A DNA stretch of 64,000 bases from Verrucomicrobiota bacterium (lineage in GTDB: Bacteria > Verrucomicrobiota > Verrucomicrobiia > Opitutales > Opitutaceae): positions 28,220 to 92,219 of the forward strand of contig JADKHC010000020.1 in the NCBI GenBank assembly GCA_016721945.1. The letters run 5' to 3'. The notes beneath the pieces were generated by a model. That model saw only the letters and a list, made by a program, of their open reading frames with translations, searched no databases and had not been told where the DNA came from. The number at the start of each line of letters is the position of its first letter. Positions within the stretch are counted from its first letter, which is position 1. A program made the translations under genes and the position numbers. This document shows, piece by piece, positions 17,051 through 25,539 of the stretch.

Positions 17051-17343
17051 AGTCAGCGCGTAGCGCTTTTCCTCATGGATTATCCCGCACGCGAACGCCT
17101 GAAAATCATCGGCCACGCCAGCATACTCGCCCCGACCGAGGCCGCCGACCTGCTTACTCAACTCGTCGTTCCAAAGGTGCCATGATCGAACGTGTTTTCC
17201 GCATCGATTTGGTAGGCTTCGACTGGAACTGCCCAAAATACATCACGCCGCGCTTCACCACCGACGAAATCGAACAAGTAGTCGCTCCCCTGAAAACGCG
17301 CATCGCCGAACTCGAGGCCGCGCTCGGTCAGAATAAAAAATAA
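17051..17343 (+). pseudogene. Broken pyridoxamine 5'-phosphate oxidase-like FMN-binding gene (3' end)
   Basis: Two overlapping frames together give the C-terminal part of a PNPOx-like flavoprotein: VALFLMDYPARERLKIIGHA in one frame (to a TGA at 17183-17185) and RVFRIDLVGFDWNCPKYITP in the next (from an ATG at 17182). The latter block, DWNCPxYITPRFT, is highly characteristic of the C-terminus of this family. The N-terminal half is missing and the two blocks are offset by one base, so the gene is truncated and frameshifted. It directly follows the response regulator stop at 17042, suggesting a deletion at that junction. Confidence 0.7.
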
Positions 17344-17463
17344 CCACATTCAATCTACCAACAACAATCAGTCGCGTTCCTCGATGAACTGGTGAATACT
17401 CGCCACTCGCGCCAGCGATTCACGGTTGGATACTGATGCAGTATCGCCGCATTGCGCCCATCC

Positions 17464-17694
17464 CTACGGCGCCGGCGGAAGTGAGCGCAAGTAAAGTTCT
17501 TCCACTTTCGCCCGTGCCCACGGCGTCTTGCGCAAAAACGTCAGACTCGATTTCACACTCGGATCAAAGAGAAAGCAGCGCACCGGAATCCGGCGGCCAA
17601 GCTCTGCCCAACCATACTCCTCCGCCAAACACGTGACAATTTTCTCCAGGGTGACTCCGTGGAGCGGATCGGTGGACTTCGGCGGCGTGCTCAT
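17464..17694 (-). CDS. VF530-family (DUF2132) small protein
   Basis: From the ATG at 17694 the product has 76 residues and matches the VF530 family over its whole length: DPLHGVTLEKIVTCL, EEYGWAELGRRIPVRCF, then DPSVKSSLTFLRKTPWAR. Family members are small helical proteins proposed to bind DNA (named for a Vibrio fischeri protein of known structure). The start overlaps the stop of the upstream HAD gene (ATGA), so both are translated from one message. A longer in-frame start at 17745 lies within the HAD gene and is unlikely. Confidence 0.85.
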   Translation of the reverse strand: MSTPPKSTDPLHGVTLEKIVTCLAEEYGWAELGRRIPVRCFLFDPSVKSSLTFLRKTPWARAKVEELYLRSLPPAP

Positions 17695-18398
17695 GGACGA
17701 CAGGTTGCAAGTAACTGCGGAAGGGCACGAATATTTTCTATGCAAAAAAAACGGGGATTATCCGCAGGCAATTCCTCCACGCGCTCGGCCTCCCAGGTCA
17801 GGTGATACGGAATGTGAACGCCGGCCCCACCAAGCTCGAGCACAGGAAGTATGTCAGACTTCGCTGAGTTTCCAACCATCAGAAACCGTTCAGCCGGTAT
17901 TCCACGACGCGATAAAATCTGCTCGTAAGTCCCGACGTTCTTTTCGGAAACGATTTCGACTGCCTCAAAATATTGCGCCAACCCGGACTTCATCACCTTG
18001 CGCTCCTGGTCGCGCAGATCGCCTTTCGTGATCAAAATCATGCGATGGTCGCCCGCCAGCGTGCGCAAGACTTCCTCCACGCCATCGAGCAACACCACCG
18101 GGTGCCGCAGCATCTCCTGACCTAGGCCGATCAGCTCGCGGATTTCGTCGGCACTGATTTTTCCTTGGGTAAGCTCGATCGCCGTTTCGATGGCTGAAAG
18201 CATAAACCCTTTCACTCCGTAGCCATAGAGTTCGAGATTGCGCATCTCCGTCGCAAACAAAGTCCGGTCAACGGTCGCCACATCATGATGACGTCCCAGC
18301 AGCGCGCGGTAACGTTCATGCACCTGCTCAAAAATGGTTTCGTTGTGCCACAGTGTGTCGTCGGCATCGAAACCGATCACCCATGCGTTTTCATTCAT
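17691..18398 (-). CDS. HAD-superfamily hydrolase (phosphatase)
   Basis: The 235-residue enzyme has HAD motif I as FDADDTLW (nucleophile and acid/base aspartates), motif II in MILITKGDL, a lysine near SEKNVGTYE and motif III/IV in FLMVGNSAKSDILP. It also has a cap insert between motifs I and II. HAD hydrolases of this layout dephosphorylate small phosphorylated metabolites. The NSxxSD form of the last motif is typical of the YjjG/phosphoglycolate-phosphatase-like subgroup. Substrate not assignable. The start ATG at 18398 is chosen; one at 18410 is also in frame. It is translationally coupled to the VF530 gene. Confidence 0.85.
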   Translation of the reverse strand: MNENAWVIGFDADDTLWHNETIFEQVHERYRALLGRHHDVATVDRTLFATEMRNLELYGYGVKGFMLSAIETAIELTQGKISADEIRELIGLGQEMLRHPVVLLDGVEEVLRTLAGDHRMILITKGDLRDQERKVMKSGLAQYFEAVEIVSEKNVGTYEQILSRRGIPAERFLMVGNSAKSDILPVLELGGAGVHIPYHLTWEAERVEELPADNPRFFCIENIRALPQLLATCRP

Positions 18399-18477
18399 GA
18401 CTCCAATCAAGCGCCGAGCCTATCGCATGCAAGCACGGGATCGACCACCGGTCACGCTGCGTCACAATATCGAAACA

Positions 18478-18497
18478 ATATACCGCTTGCGGTATAT
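18478..18497. promoter_or_regulatory. Palindromic operator upstream of arsR
   Basis: ATATACCGC-TT-GCGGTATAT is a perfect 9+9 palindrome about 25 bases before the proposed arsR start. Its position and length fit an ArsR-family dimer site and autoregulation of the arsRC-acr3 operon. It could alternatively regulate the divergent HAD gene. Confidence 0.7.
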
Positions 18498-18521
18498 GCC
18501 TTTTGCGGCATGTTCCTGCCG

Positions 18522-18899
18522 ATGGATTTGGTCCGCATCTACGAATGCCTTTGCGACAGCACCCGGCTGCGCATCCTTGCCCTGCTCGGCGGCGGTCCAC
18601 TTTGCGTCTGCCACATTCAGGATATCCTCGGCGAGTCGCAGGTGAAAATCTCCAAACACCTCGCCTACTTAAAAACTCGCGGCCTCGTCGAGTCCTCGCG
18701 CGAGGGGAACTGGATGATGTACAGCATCGCCGCCAAGCCATCGCCAGAACTGAAGGCCAACCTCGCCTGCCTGCAGGACTGCTCACGGGAAGACCCCGTA
18801 TTCAAACGCGACTCAACCAAGCTCACCAAACTTCGCACCCGTCTGGCCAAGCCCGCATGCCCCTGCGCGATCCGCACAGCAGCCAAACGCTCGACCTAA
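18522..18899 (+). CDS. arsR: ArsR-family arsenic-responsive repressor
   Basis: The 125-residue winged-helix repressor begins MDLVRIYECLCDSTRLRIL. The metal-sensing LCVC motif (Cys28, Cys30) lies at the start of the recognition region, matching the ELCVCD site of classical As(III)-sensing ArsR proteins. A second cysteine cluster, CPC, lies near the C-terminus. The DNA-binding helix is QVKISKHLAYLKTRGLV. It would release its operator (18478-18497) on binding As(III) and derepress arsC and acr3. An ATG at 18510 (MFLPM) is an alternative start. Confidence 0.93.
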   Translation: MDLVRIYECLCDSTRLRILALLGGGPLCVCHIQDILGESQVKISKHLAYLKTRGLVESSREGNWMMYSIAAKPSPELKANLACLQDCSREDPVFKRDSTKLTKLRTRLAKPACPCAIRTAAKRST

Positions 18900-18939
18900 A
18901 CTTACAACTTATCACTTGCCCCTTACCACCTAACTACTC

Positions 18940-19386
18940 ATGAGCACCAAGCCCACCGTCCTCGTCCTCTGCACCGGCAACTCCTGTCGCAGCCACCTCG
19001 CCGAAGGCATTCTAAAATCCGTCGCCGGCGATATCCTCAACGTCGTCAGCGCCGGCTCCAAACCCGCCGGTTACGTCCACCCGCTTGCCATCGTCGCGAT
19101 GAAGGAGATCGGCATCGATATCTCCGGCCACCGCTCGAAGTCCTGGAACGAATTCATAAACGAACCAATCGAAACCGTCATAACGGTTTGCGGTAACGCC
19201 GATCAGGCCTGCCCGATCTTCCCCGGTCAGGTCAACCGCCACCACTGGCCATTCTACGATCCAGCTCACGCCACCGGCAACGACGAGGAAAAGCTCGCCG
19301 TGTTTCGAAAAGTCCGCGACGAGATCCGCCGCCAGTTTACCGCCTACGCCGACGGCCGCCGCGACGCATTAAAAGGCAAACCCTGA
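18940..19386 (+). CDS. arsC: Arsenate reductase, thioredoxin-coupled type
   Basis: The 148-residue protein has the low-molecular-weight phosphatase fold: the anion loop CTGNSCRS provides the nucleophile Cys11, with Cys16 in the loop, and the redox pair is Cys84/Cys91 (VCGNADQACP). This is the S. aureus pI258-type arsenate reductase. It reduces As(V) to As(III) and is recycled by thioredoxin. Aspartate of the DPA loop (YDPAHATG) is present. It lies 40 bases after arsR and before the Acr3 exporter, so product and export are coupled in one operon. Confidence 0.95.
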   Translation: MSTKPTVLVLCTGNSCRSHLAEGILKSVAGDILNVVSAGSKPAGYVHPLAIVAMKEIGIDISGHRSKSWNEFINEPIETVITVCGNADQACPIFPGQVNRHHWPFYDPAHATGNDEEKLAVFRKVRDEIRRQFTAYADGRRDALKGKP

Positions 19387-19462
19387 GCCAAAACCCGCCG
19401 GTCCGTTTGTCATCTATTAAATGACATAACATCTCACCACGCCCTAAATCACTCCTCTCCCT

Positions 19463-19492
19463 CATTAGCGTCTATTAGCGTTCATCAGCGGT
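19463..19492. repeat. Phased ATTAGCG repeat upstream of acr3
   Basis: Three units, ATTAGCG, ATTAGCG and ATCAGCG, follow one another at 10-11-base spacing and end in GCGGTTAAAA, about 30 bases before the acr3 start. A near-identical array precedes the gene at 39359 (39323-39352), and inverted copies occur in the element at 11985-12223. Confidence 0.6.
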
Positions 19493-19523
19493 TAAAATTT
19501 ACGCCTTCTTCTTTCTCTTTTCC

Positions 19524-20582
19524 ATGTCCGATTCCGTCGCCAAAAACCTATCCTTTCTCGATCGCTATCTCACCGTCTGGATCTTCGCCGCGATGGCGCT
19601 GGGTGTCGCGCTTGGGCATTTTGTGATCTCCGACCCGGCGGCGTTCTTCGCACCGATGACAGTCGGCACCACCAATCTCCCCATCGCCGTCGGACTCATC
19701 CTTATGATGTATCCGCCGCTCGCGAAGGTGAAATATTCGCAACTCCCTCGGCTCTTCGCCGATACCCGCGTTCTCACCCTTTCACTTGTCCAAAACTGGG
19801 TGATTGGTCCTATCCTCATGTTCGTTCTCGCGATTACGCTGCTGCGCGATCACCCCGACTACATGGTCGGCCTCATCCTGGTCGGTATCGCGCGCTGCAT
19901 CGCGATGGTCCTCGTCTGGAACGATCTGGCCAAGGGCAGTCGCGAATACGCCGCCGGTCTGGTCGCGATCAACAGCATTGCGCAAATCCTCACCTATAGT
20001 TTCTACGCTTGGCTCTTTGTCACGGTTCTCCCCCCATACTTTGGACTCAAAGGCGTGATCGTACCCGTCGCGATGGGCGACATTTTCCGCAGCGTTATGA
20101 TTTACCTCGGCATTCCGTTCGCTGCCGGTGTGCTCAGCCGCGTAATCCTTGTGCCGCTCAAGGGCGAGGAATGGTACGAGAAGAAATTCCTCCCGCGCAT
20201 CTCGCCGATCACACTCAGCGCACTGCTGTTCACCATCGTGATGATGTTCACGTTCAAGGGCGAGGCCATCGTCCGCCTGCCTCTCGACGTCGTGCGCATC
20301 GCAATTCCACTCGTGATCTATTTCGCGATCATGTTCCTCGTGAGTTTCTTCATGGCGAAAAAACTCGGTGCCGACTACCCGCGCTCAACCACGCTCGCCT
20401 TCACCTCGGCGGGTAACAATTTCGAACTCGCCATCGCCGTGGCCATTGCGGTCTTTGGCCTGAATTCCGGCGTGGCCTTCGCCGCCGTCGTCGGCCCGCT
20501 GATCGAAGTCCCTGCGCTCATCGCGCTCGTCCACGTCGCCCTGCGCCTGCAAAAACACTTCGCCCAACCCGGACCAAAGTAA
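19524..20582 (+). CDS. acr3: Arsenite efflux transporter, Acr3 family
   Basis: The 352-residue inner-membrane protein has about ten hydrophobic segments. The Acr3 signature ARCIAMVLVWNDLA contains the conserved cysteine (Cys125) of transmembrane helix 4, and SAGNNFELAIAVAIAVFGL contains the conserved polar/acidic motif near the C-terminus. Acr3 exports As(III) using the proton-motive force and is unrelated to ArsB of the E. coli type. It closes the arsR-arsC-acr3 operon; a 137-base gap with an ATTAGCG array separates it from arsC. Confidence 0.95.
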   Translation: MSDSVAKNLSFLDRYLTVWIFAAMALGVALGHFVISDPAAFFAPMTVGTTNLPIAVGLILMMYPPLAKVKYSQLPRLFADTRVLTLSLVQNWVIGPILMFVLAITLLRDHPDYMVGLILVGIARCIAMVLVWNDLAKGSREYAAGLVAINSIAQILTYSFYAWLFVTVLPPYFGLKGVIVPVAMGDIFRSVMIYLGIPFAAGVLSRVILVPLKGEEWYEKKFLPRISPITLSALLFTIVMMFTFKGEAIVRLPLDVVRIAIPLVIYFAIMFLVSFFMAKKLGADYPRSTTLAFTSAGNNFELAIAVAIAVFGLNSGVAFAAVVGPLIEVPALIALVHVALRLQKHFAQPGPK

Positions 20583-20654
20583 CCTACTAGATTACTTTGG
20601 TTTTCGGGACTTCAGCCAACTAGATCGCAGGGAGTCCGCAGTAGGAAAAAACGA

Positions 20655-22796
20655 TCAGAACTCCAAGCGCAGGCCCGCCGTGAAACTCCGGCCGGGCACT
20701 GGCGCTACATCCTTCAGGAAGGACGCGTGCACGCGGGCCGTCTCGTCGAGCAGATTCGATCCCCGGACGAAGAGTTCCCATGTAATTCCCCCGGCAACGA
20801 ACCGATACGCACCGCCAAGGCTGGCAAGATCGTAGGCCTTCGAGGTCGTTTCCGTCGGAGCAACACGATCCTGTTCGTTCACATGGCGCCACTCAGCCGT
20901 CAGGGACCATCGTCCCGCACGCCAGTCGATTCCCGCACCATAACGCACCGGAGTCGTGCGAGGCAACGGCGTGCCGTCAGTGGTGTTTGTCGCACGCACG
21001 GTATCGGCCATCACGCGGAAATCCAAAATCCGGTTTTTCTGCTCGTGAACGTGAAAGGTTAGCTCCACTTCACCGCCGTACAAGCGCGCGTCACGCTGCA
21101 CAAACGCGTAGATCGGAAGCTCCGCTTCTTCATCTTCATCACCGTTCGGCTGCTCGAAGATGTAACCATCAAACTGATTCAAAAACACGCTGACTTCCCC
21201 GGTGACGAAGCCCACCCGTTTGCGCACGCTGAAATCGATTCCAGTCGATTTTTCCTTCGAGAGATTCACATCGCCGACCTCGTAGGCTCCCGTGCCGGCG
21301 TGCGGACCGTCGGCATAAAGTTCCTGCGCGTTGGGTGCTCGTTCGTTGGACGAAGCCGAAAGCGCGAACGTAAACGTATCGGTCGCGCGCCAGATCACGC
21401 CGCCCGTGAAGGTGGCGACGGTGTGACTGCGCGCCTCAAGTCCGCTGGCGACGTCGGGTGAAACTTTTTGTTTTTCGAGACGGCCGCCGAACTGCGCCGT
21501 CCAACGCTCCAGCGGAATCTCTTCGTAGAGGAAGAGGCCGTGGTTCCGCGTCACGGAGGGTGGCACGAAAGCCTCCTCGCCCGCCGCCGAAAAATCGCTG
21601 CGTGAAAACTGCCAGCCAAACGCACCTTCCATGCCGGCGGCCTTCGCGTGGAGGAGTTCCAGACGGCCCTCATACGCGCTGTTTTCGAAATGCGTGCCAA
21701 CCGTTTCTCCTTCGAGTTCGCTGTGCTCGTAGTCGGCCACGCCAAGTTGGAATTTCGCCGCACGCAGCAGGTCGGACGGAGCTAACCACTCGCCATGCGC
21801 ATCCCAGCGGCGCTGGCGAAGATCAAGCTTCACGCCCTCTTCTTCATGCACGGCCTCCTCCACGGGTTCCTCTTCTTCGTGATTGTGATGCTCGTGCCCG
21901 GGCACGCCGTAGAATGAGTCAAATCCGCTGTAAGCCACGCCGGCATGCCAGTCCTTGCCGATGTACGAGAGGCCAAAGGACGCACCTTTTGTCTCTGTCG
22001 CACTATTCGGCAAACGGCCGCGCGCTGGCGGGCCCTCCTCTTCGGCGTTGTGATCGGTTAGTAATTCTGGCGTTTCGGCGAAGTCGGGAATGCGAATGTC
22101 GTCGGTCTTGCGACTGAAACCGTCCAGGCGCCACGCAATTTCCCCCACCGCTCCCGTCAACATCCCAGCCCCGGCGCGCTCGTCGGCCACCGTGTTGCCA
22201 CGCGCCTCGAACCGCCCGCCGAGAGCACGCTCGGGCAGGGTTTCCGGGATTCGTCCGTCGATCACGTTGACCACGCCGCCGATGGCGCTACCGCCATAAA
22301 GCAAAGATGCCGGTCCGCGCACAATCTCCACGCGATCGATCAACAACGGCTCCAAACTCACCGCGTGATCAGGGCTGACCACTGAGGCATCGAGCGTGCC
22401 CACTCCGCCCGTGAGCACGCGCACGCGGTCACCACCCAACCCGCGGATGATCGGACGCCCGGCACCCGGGCCGAAATAGGTCGAGTCGACACCCGGCGTA
22501 CCGGCGAGCGTGTCGCCAAGCGTTGGCTGCAACCGCTGGGCAAGCTCCTGGCCACCCAAAACGGCGGCGCTTTGCACAAAATCGAATTTCGACTTCGGCT
22601 CGACGGTTCCCGTGATAATCATCGTATCCAGATGATGGATATCGTCGGCGTCGTCCGGACGTGCCGGACTGGCCAGGGCGACCGCAGAGGTGGTTTCGGC
22701 AGGCTCCACAACCGGTGGAGTCTGCGCAGGGAGAAAAGGAGCGCCAGCCGAAGCCGCGCCCAAGAATAAAAATAGAGATAGAAATTGTTTGTTCAT
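20655..22796 (-). CDS. TonB-dependent receptor, His-rich (ZnuD-like, probable zinc)
   Basis: The 713-residue outer-membrane receptor has a signal peptide, a plug domain (about 50-180, with PGVDSTYFGPGAGRPIIRGL, VEIVRGPASLLYGGSAIGGV) and a 22-strand barrel ending GLRLEF. The extracellular loop near residues 295-330 is packed with His and Glu (GHEHHNHEEEEPVEEAVHEE). This is a hallmark of the ZnuD-type zinc receptors. No TonB box can be named with certainty; TMIITG near residue 58 is a candidate. It follows the 111-residue Cys/His protein on the same strand, downstream of the copper receptor, forming a metal-uptake block. Zinc is inferred; another transition metal is possible. Confidence 0.85.
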   Translation of the reverse strand: MNKQFLSLFLFLGAASAGAPFLPAQTPPVVEPAETTSAVALASPARPDDADDIHHLDTMIITGTVEPKSKFDFVQSAAVLGGQELAQRLQPTLGDTLAGTPGVDSTYFGPGAGRPIIRGLGGDRVRVLTGGVGTLDASVVSPDHAVSLEPLLIDRVEIVRGPASLLYGGSAIGGVVNVIDGRIPETLPERALGGRFEARGNTVADERAGAGMLTGAVGEIAWRLDGFSRKTDDIRIPDFAETPELLTDHNAEEEGPPARGRLPNSATETKGASFGLSYIGKDWHAGVAYSGFDSFYGVPGHEHHNHEEEEPVEEAVHEEEGVKLDLRQRRWDAHGEWLAPSDLLRAAKFQLGVADYEHSELEGETVGTHFENSAYEGRLELLHAKAAGMEGAFGWQFSRSDFSAAGEEAFVPPSVTRNHGLFLYEEIPLERWTAQFGGRLEKQKVSPDVASGLEARSHTVATFTGGVIWRATDTFTFALSASSNERAPNAQELYADGPHAGTGAYEVGDVNLSKEKSTGIDFSVRKRVGFVTGEVSVFLNQFDGYIFEQPNGDEDEEAELPIYAFVQRDARLYGGEVELTFHVHEQKNRILDFRVMADTVRATNTTDGTPLPRTTPVRYGAGIDWRAGRWSLTAEWRHVNEQDRVAPTETTSKAYDLASLGGAYRFVAGGITWELFVRGSNLLDETARVHASFLKDVAPVPGRSFTAGLRLEF

Positions 22797-22920
22797 GTTA
22801 GGTCAGGTTTTCAGACGATGGGAAACGCCACTGCCACGACCGGCAAAAAAGCCGCATCGCATGCGCAGTGGGTCAAAGCGGCCGAAAAACTCCGGCCGCC
22901 ATCAATCACTCACAACCAGC

Positions 22921-23256
22921 TCAACAAGCTGGTGGAGCCCGCCCGGGCAACAGCCTGAATGCAGGCGCCTGAACATATTCACTCCGCCAAAATACCGCTC
23001 GATTCAGCAGCCGCCAGACAACAACTGCCAGAACTAATTCTGCCACCAGCGGATCGACACCGTGGGCAAACACCGTCACCGCACACACGTGTTCGGCAGA
23101 GTCGGCATCCGCATGGATGCACTCGTGCGCAGCCGGCAAAACTTGGAGCACCCCAAGCAGCAACACCAACGCCACAAGCAACATCGCTCCACCCCGTTTG
23201 AGTGGCGCGGTGTGACGCTGGATGATGGCTGGAAGGCAATTCACGGCTTTAGACAC
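22921..23256 (-). CDS. Small membrane protein with Cys/His-rich motif next to metal receptor
   Basis: This 111-residue protein has a hydrophobic segment (AMLLVALVLLLGVLQVLPAA) immediately followed by HECIHADADSAEHVCAVTVFAHG, where alternating His and Cys could bind metal, and a second hydrophobic stretch. I do not recognise a named family; the layout resembles small DUF2946-like proteins found beside metal receptors. It lies 124 bases upstream of the His-rich TonB-dependent receptor on the same strand. A periplasmic metal-handling role is inferred from context. Confidence 0.55.
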   Translation of the reverse strand: MSKAVNCLPAIIQRHTAPLKRGGAMLLVALVLLLGVLQVLPAAHECIHADADSAEHVCAVTVFAHGVDPLVAELVLAVVVWRLLNRAVFWRSEYVQAPAFRLLPGRAPPAC

Positions 23257-23321
23257 TTCGTTATATCAAAGTCGTCAAGCGGCTCTCTGTGCCGATCCCG
23301 TGAACTCCTTAAACGGAACGC

Positions 23322-25409
23322 TCAATATGTCACATCCAGCTTTGCCCAAAGGACGCGGCCGGGCTCGTTGACGCGCGTGGTTTGCGCGAAACCGGAAACG
23401 GCGCTGCCCGCTCGACTGATATGCTCGGCGTAGTTTTTGTCGGATACGTTATCAACGCCGGCCGAGAAGCGGTAGTGCTCGCTGAAGCGGTAACTGGCGT
23501 TGAGCGACACGACACAAAATCCGGGCGAGCGACCGATGTCCTGCCCAACGATGTTTCCTTGATTAACCGCGAAACGATCCTGCGCGGAAACTCCACGGAG
23601 CAGGCCGCCAACCGACCAGTCGGGTGCGGCATAAACCAACCCAAGCCGTCCCTCCAACGGCGGCAATTGCGCGAGCGGCTTCGAATCGGTGTCGTTTTCG
23701 CCGCGAACATACGCGAGGGATGCGTCGATTTTCCAATGCTCCATAAAGCGCCATGCCACGGAAGCCTCGCCACCGAGCGTCGATGCGTCGATGTTGCGCG
23801 TAACCACCGCCGACCGCGTGCCCATCATGCCCGAGGGTTTGCTGACTCCGTTCTGAACCAGGATGAAATCGGCAATTTCGGCTGTGAACAGCGCCACCGA
23901 AAACTCAACTGCCCCACGGCGATAAATCGCGCCGACGTCGAGTTGCGTCGTCGTCTCAGGCTCCGTGCCGAACGCAGTAACGCTGGCCACGCTTTCGTTT
24001 TTGATGAGCTCCCAATAATCGGGAAACCGCTGCACCCGCCCCACACCGGCGTATAACGTCAGCGGAGCCTTCTCTCCACCGACGACGTGTTCGTAACGGG
24101 CGAATCCCGAGAACAAATCCGAGCGGCGCACACGCCCGGCGCTTGGGTTCGCAACCGGGCTCATCATCGAAATCGCCACGGTGCTTCGAGTGTCCTCAGC
24201 TTCCCAGGTATCGAGACGAGCTCCCGACACAAACCGGCTACCTGGGGCAAACGAATACGAGCCTTCGGCAAACAAGCCGTACTGGGAAAACTCGGCATCT
24301 TTCACCCGTGCCCTGGCTTCATAGGGCATCGCGGATTCGTTCATCGTGGATCGAACCGTGTGTCTATTGCGCTGCGTGTCGACGCCTGCGGTAATCGTCA
24401 GCGCCTCGACCGGCGCAAGCGTGAGTTGGGCCAGGCCGCCCGTGGTGCGACGATCCGGATTCGATACCGATTGGTTCGGCATCATCATCGATGCAACAAA
24501 CGGTCGCAGCGTGTAGTTGTCCATCACATGATCGACGTAGTTGTAGTAACAGCGCGCTTCCAACCGCTTCAGCCACGACGCGAGATTGTCGCGACGCAGG
24601 CGCAATCCGTAGTTGGTTCGGTCGAACTTCACGCCGTCCATCATGCGGTCCGCGTACGCGGCCTCGCCGTCGCTCTTCGCGCCTGACAGCTCGACAAACG
24701 TCGACACATCCGGAGTCCAGGCGACGCTGGCGTTCGTGCTCCAGCGCTCGTAGGCGGAATGCACGGCATCGCCCGCACCGTCCGCGTAGTCGTTCGCACG
24801 GGTCAATGTTACCGAACCACGGCCTTGAACTATAGTGTTGCCACCGCGCACCTCGGCCAAGCTGTCGACGCGGCCGAAGCTGGCTGTCGTGGCCGCGAAA
24901 TCGGCGTGGACCTCCCTGCCGGAGAGCCGACGAAAATCGCGCTCGAAAAGGACAACGCCAGCGGAATTACCTGGGCCATGCAGGACGGTCTGAGGGCCCT
25001 TAATAATCGTCACCCGATCATAGGCTGAGGGGAAAGCGTAGGCCGTCGGCGGGTCCATACGGTTGCCACAACCGCCGAAAACACACTGGTCATCGAGTTG
25101 CACACCGAGTCGAGAACCAGCCAAGCCCCGCAAAACGGGATCGCCGTCAGTGCCGCCTTTACGGATGACGGAAAAGCCGGGCACGCTTTTTAAAACATCG
25201 GCCCCGTCCTGCGCCGGAACCGGCTGGGCGGGAGCCTTCATGTCGACCTGCGTCACGAGCGGCTTGGTGTCAGGACCGGCGGTGACGACAACCGCGTTGA
25301 GCTTAATGGGCGCATCCGAATTGGGTGCGGGATACGCTGCAGTTTGGGCGACTGCGATGGCCGGCAAGGCCACGCAGGAGGCGATTAAAAATACAAAACG
25401 AGATTTCAC
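23322..25409 (-). CDS. TonB-dependent copper receptor (OprC/NosA type)
   Basis: From the GTG at 25409 the protein has 695 residues with a clean signal peptide (KSRFVFLIASCVALPAIAVAQ). A longer ATG frame from 25574 would bury that signal behind 55 residues. The plug domain carries the signature of the copper-receptor family: DGADVLKSVPGFSVIRKGG, GLAGSRLGVQLDDQCVFGGC, GNRMDPPTAYAFP and VTIIKGPQTVLHGPGNSAG. Barrel Met-rich patches (MMDGVKF, MMMPNQS, ISMMSP) fit copper binding. It imports copper or a copper chelate, driven by TonB-ExbBD encoded elsewhere. The preceding CxLCC-containing gene is a likely functional partner. Confidence 0.92.
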   Translation of the reverse strand: MKSRFVFLIASCVALPAIAVAQTAAYPAPNSDAPIKLNAVVVTAGPDTKPLVTQVDMKAPAQPVPAQDGADVLKSVPGFSVIRKGGTDGDPVLRGLAGSRLGVQLDDQCVFGGCGNRMDPPTAYAFPSAYDRVTIIKGPQTVLHGPGNSAGVVLFERDFRRLSGREVHADFAATTASFGRVDSLAEVRGGNTIVQGRGSVTLTRANDYADGAGDAVHSAYERWSTNASVAWTPDVSTFVELSGAKSDGEAAYADRMMDGVKFDRTNYGLRLRRDNLASWLKRLEARCYYNYVDHVMDNYTLRPFVASMMMPNQSVSNPDRRTTGGLAQLTLAPVEALTITAGVDTQRNRHTVRSTMNESAMPYEARARVKDAEFSQYGLFAEGSYSFAPGSRFVSGARLDTWEAEDTRSTVAISMMSPVANPSAGRVRRSDLFSGFARYEHVVGGEKAPLTLYAGVGRVQRFPDYWELIKNESVASVTAFGTEPETTTQLDVGAIYRRGAVEFSVALFTAEIADFILVQNGVSKPSGMMGTRSAVVTRNIDASTLGGEASVAWRFMEHWKIDASLAYVRGENDTDSKPLAQLPPLEGRLGLVYAAPDWSVGGLLRGVSAQDRFAVNQGNIVGQDIGRSPGFCVVSLNASYRFSEHYRFSAGVDNVSDKNYAEHISRAGSAVSGFAQTTRVNEPGRVLWAKLDVTY

Positions 25410-25510
25410 GAAAAGATAGAAGATGGTTATGGTAAAGCACGGCCACGCGTAGCGACGCGGGACGCGACGGACGGAGTCCGTGGAAAACAGGAGACGCGGC
25501 TGAGAATGGA

Positions 25511-25536
25511 GGACGGCCCGCCGGGCCATCCCTACC
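25511..25536. repeat. Palindromic repeat, GTAGGGATGG family
   Basis: GGACGGCCC-GCC-GGGCCATCC followed by CTAC, immediately downstream of the stop at 25540. It is the same unit as at 681-708 in inverse orientation and as at 32653-32677. Confidence 0.65.
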
Positions 25537-25539
25537 TCG

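Noticed and set aside
21458..22117. Plus-strand frame of 219 codons inside the His-rich receptor
   Set aside because: Arg/Pro/Cys-rich shadow of an unambiguous TonB-dependent receptor.
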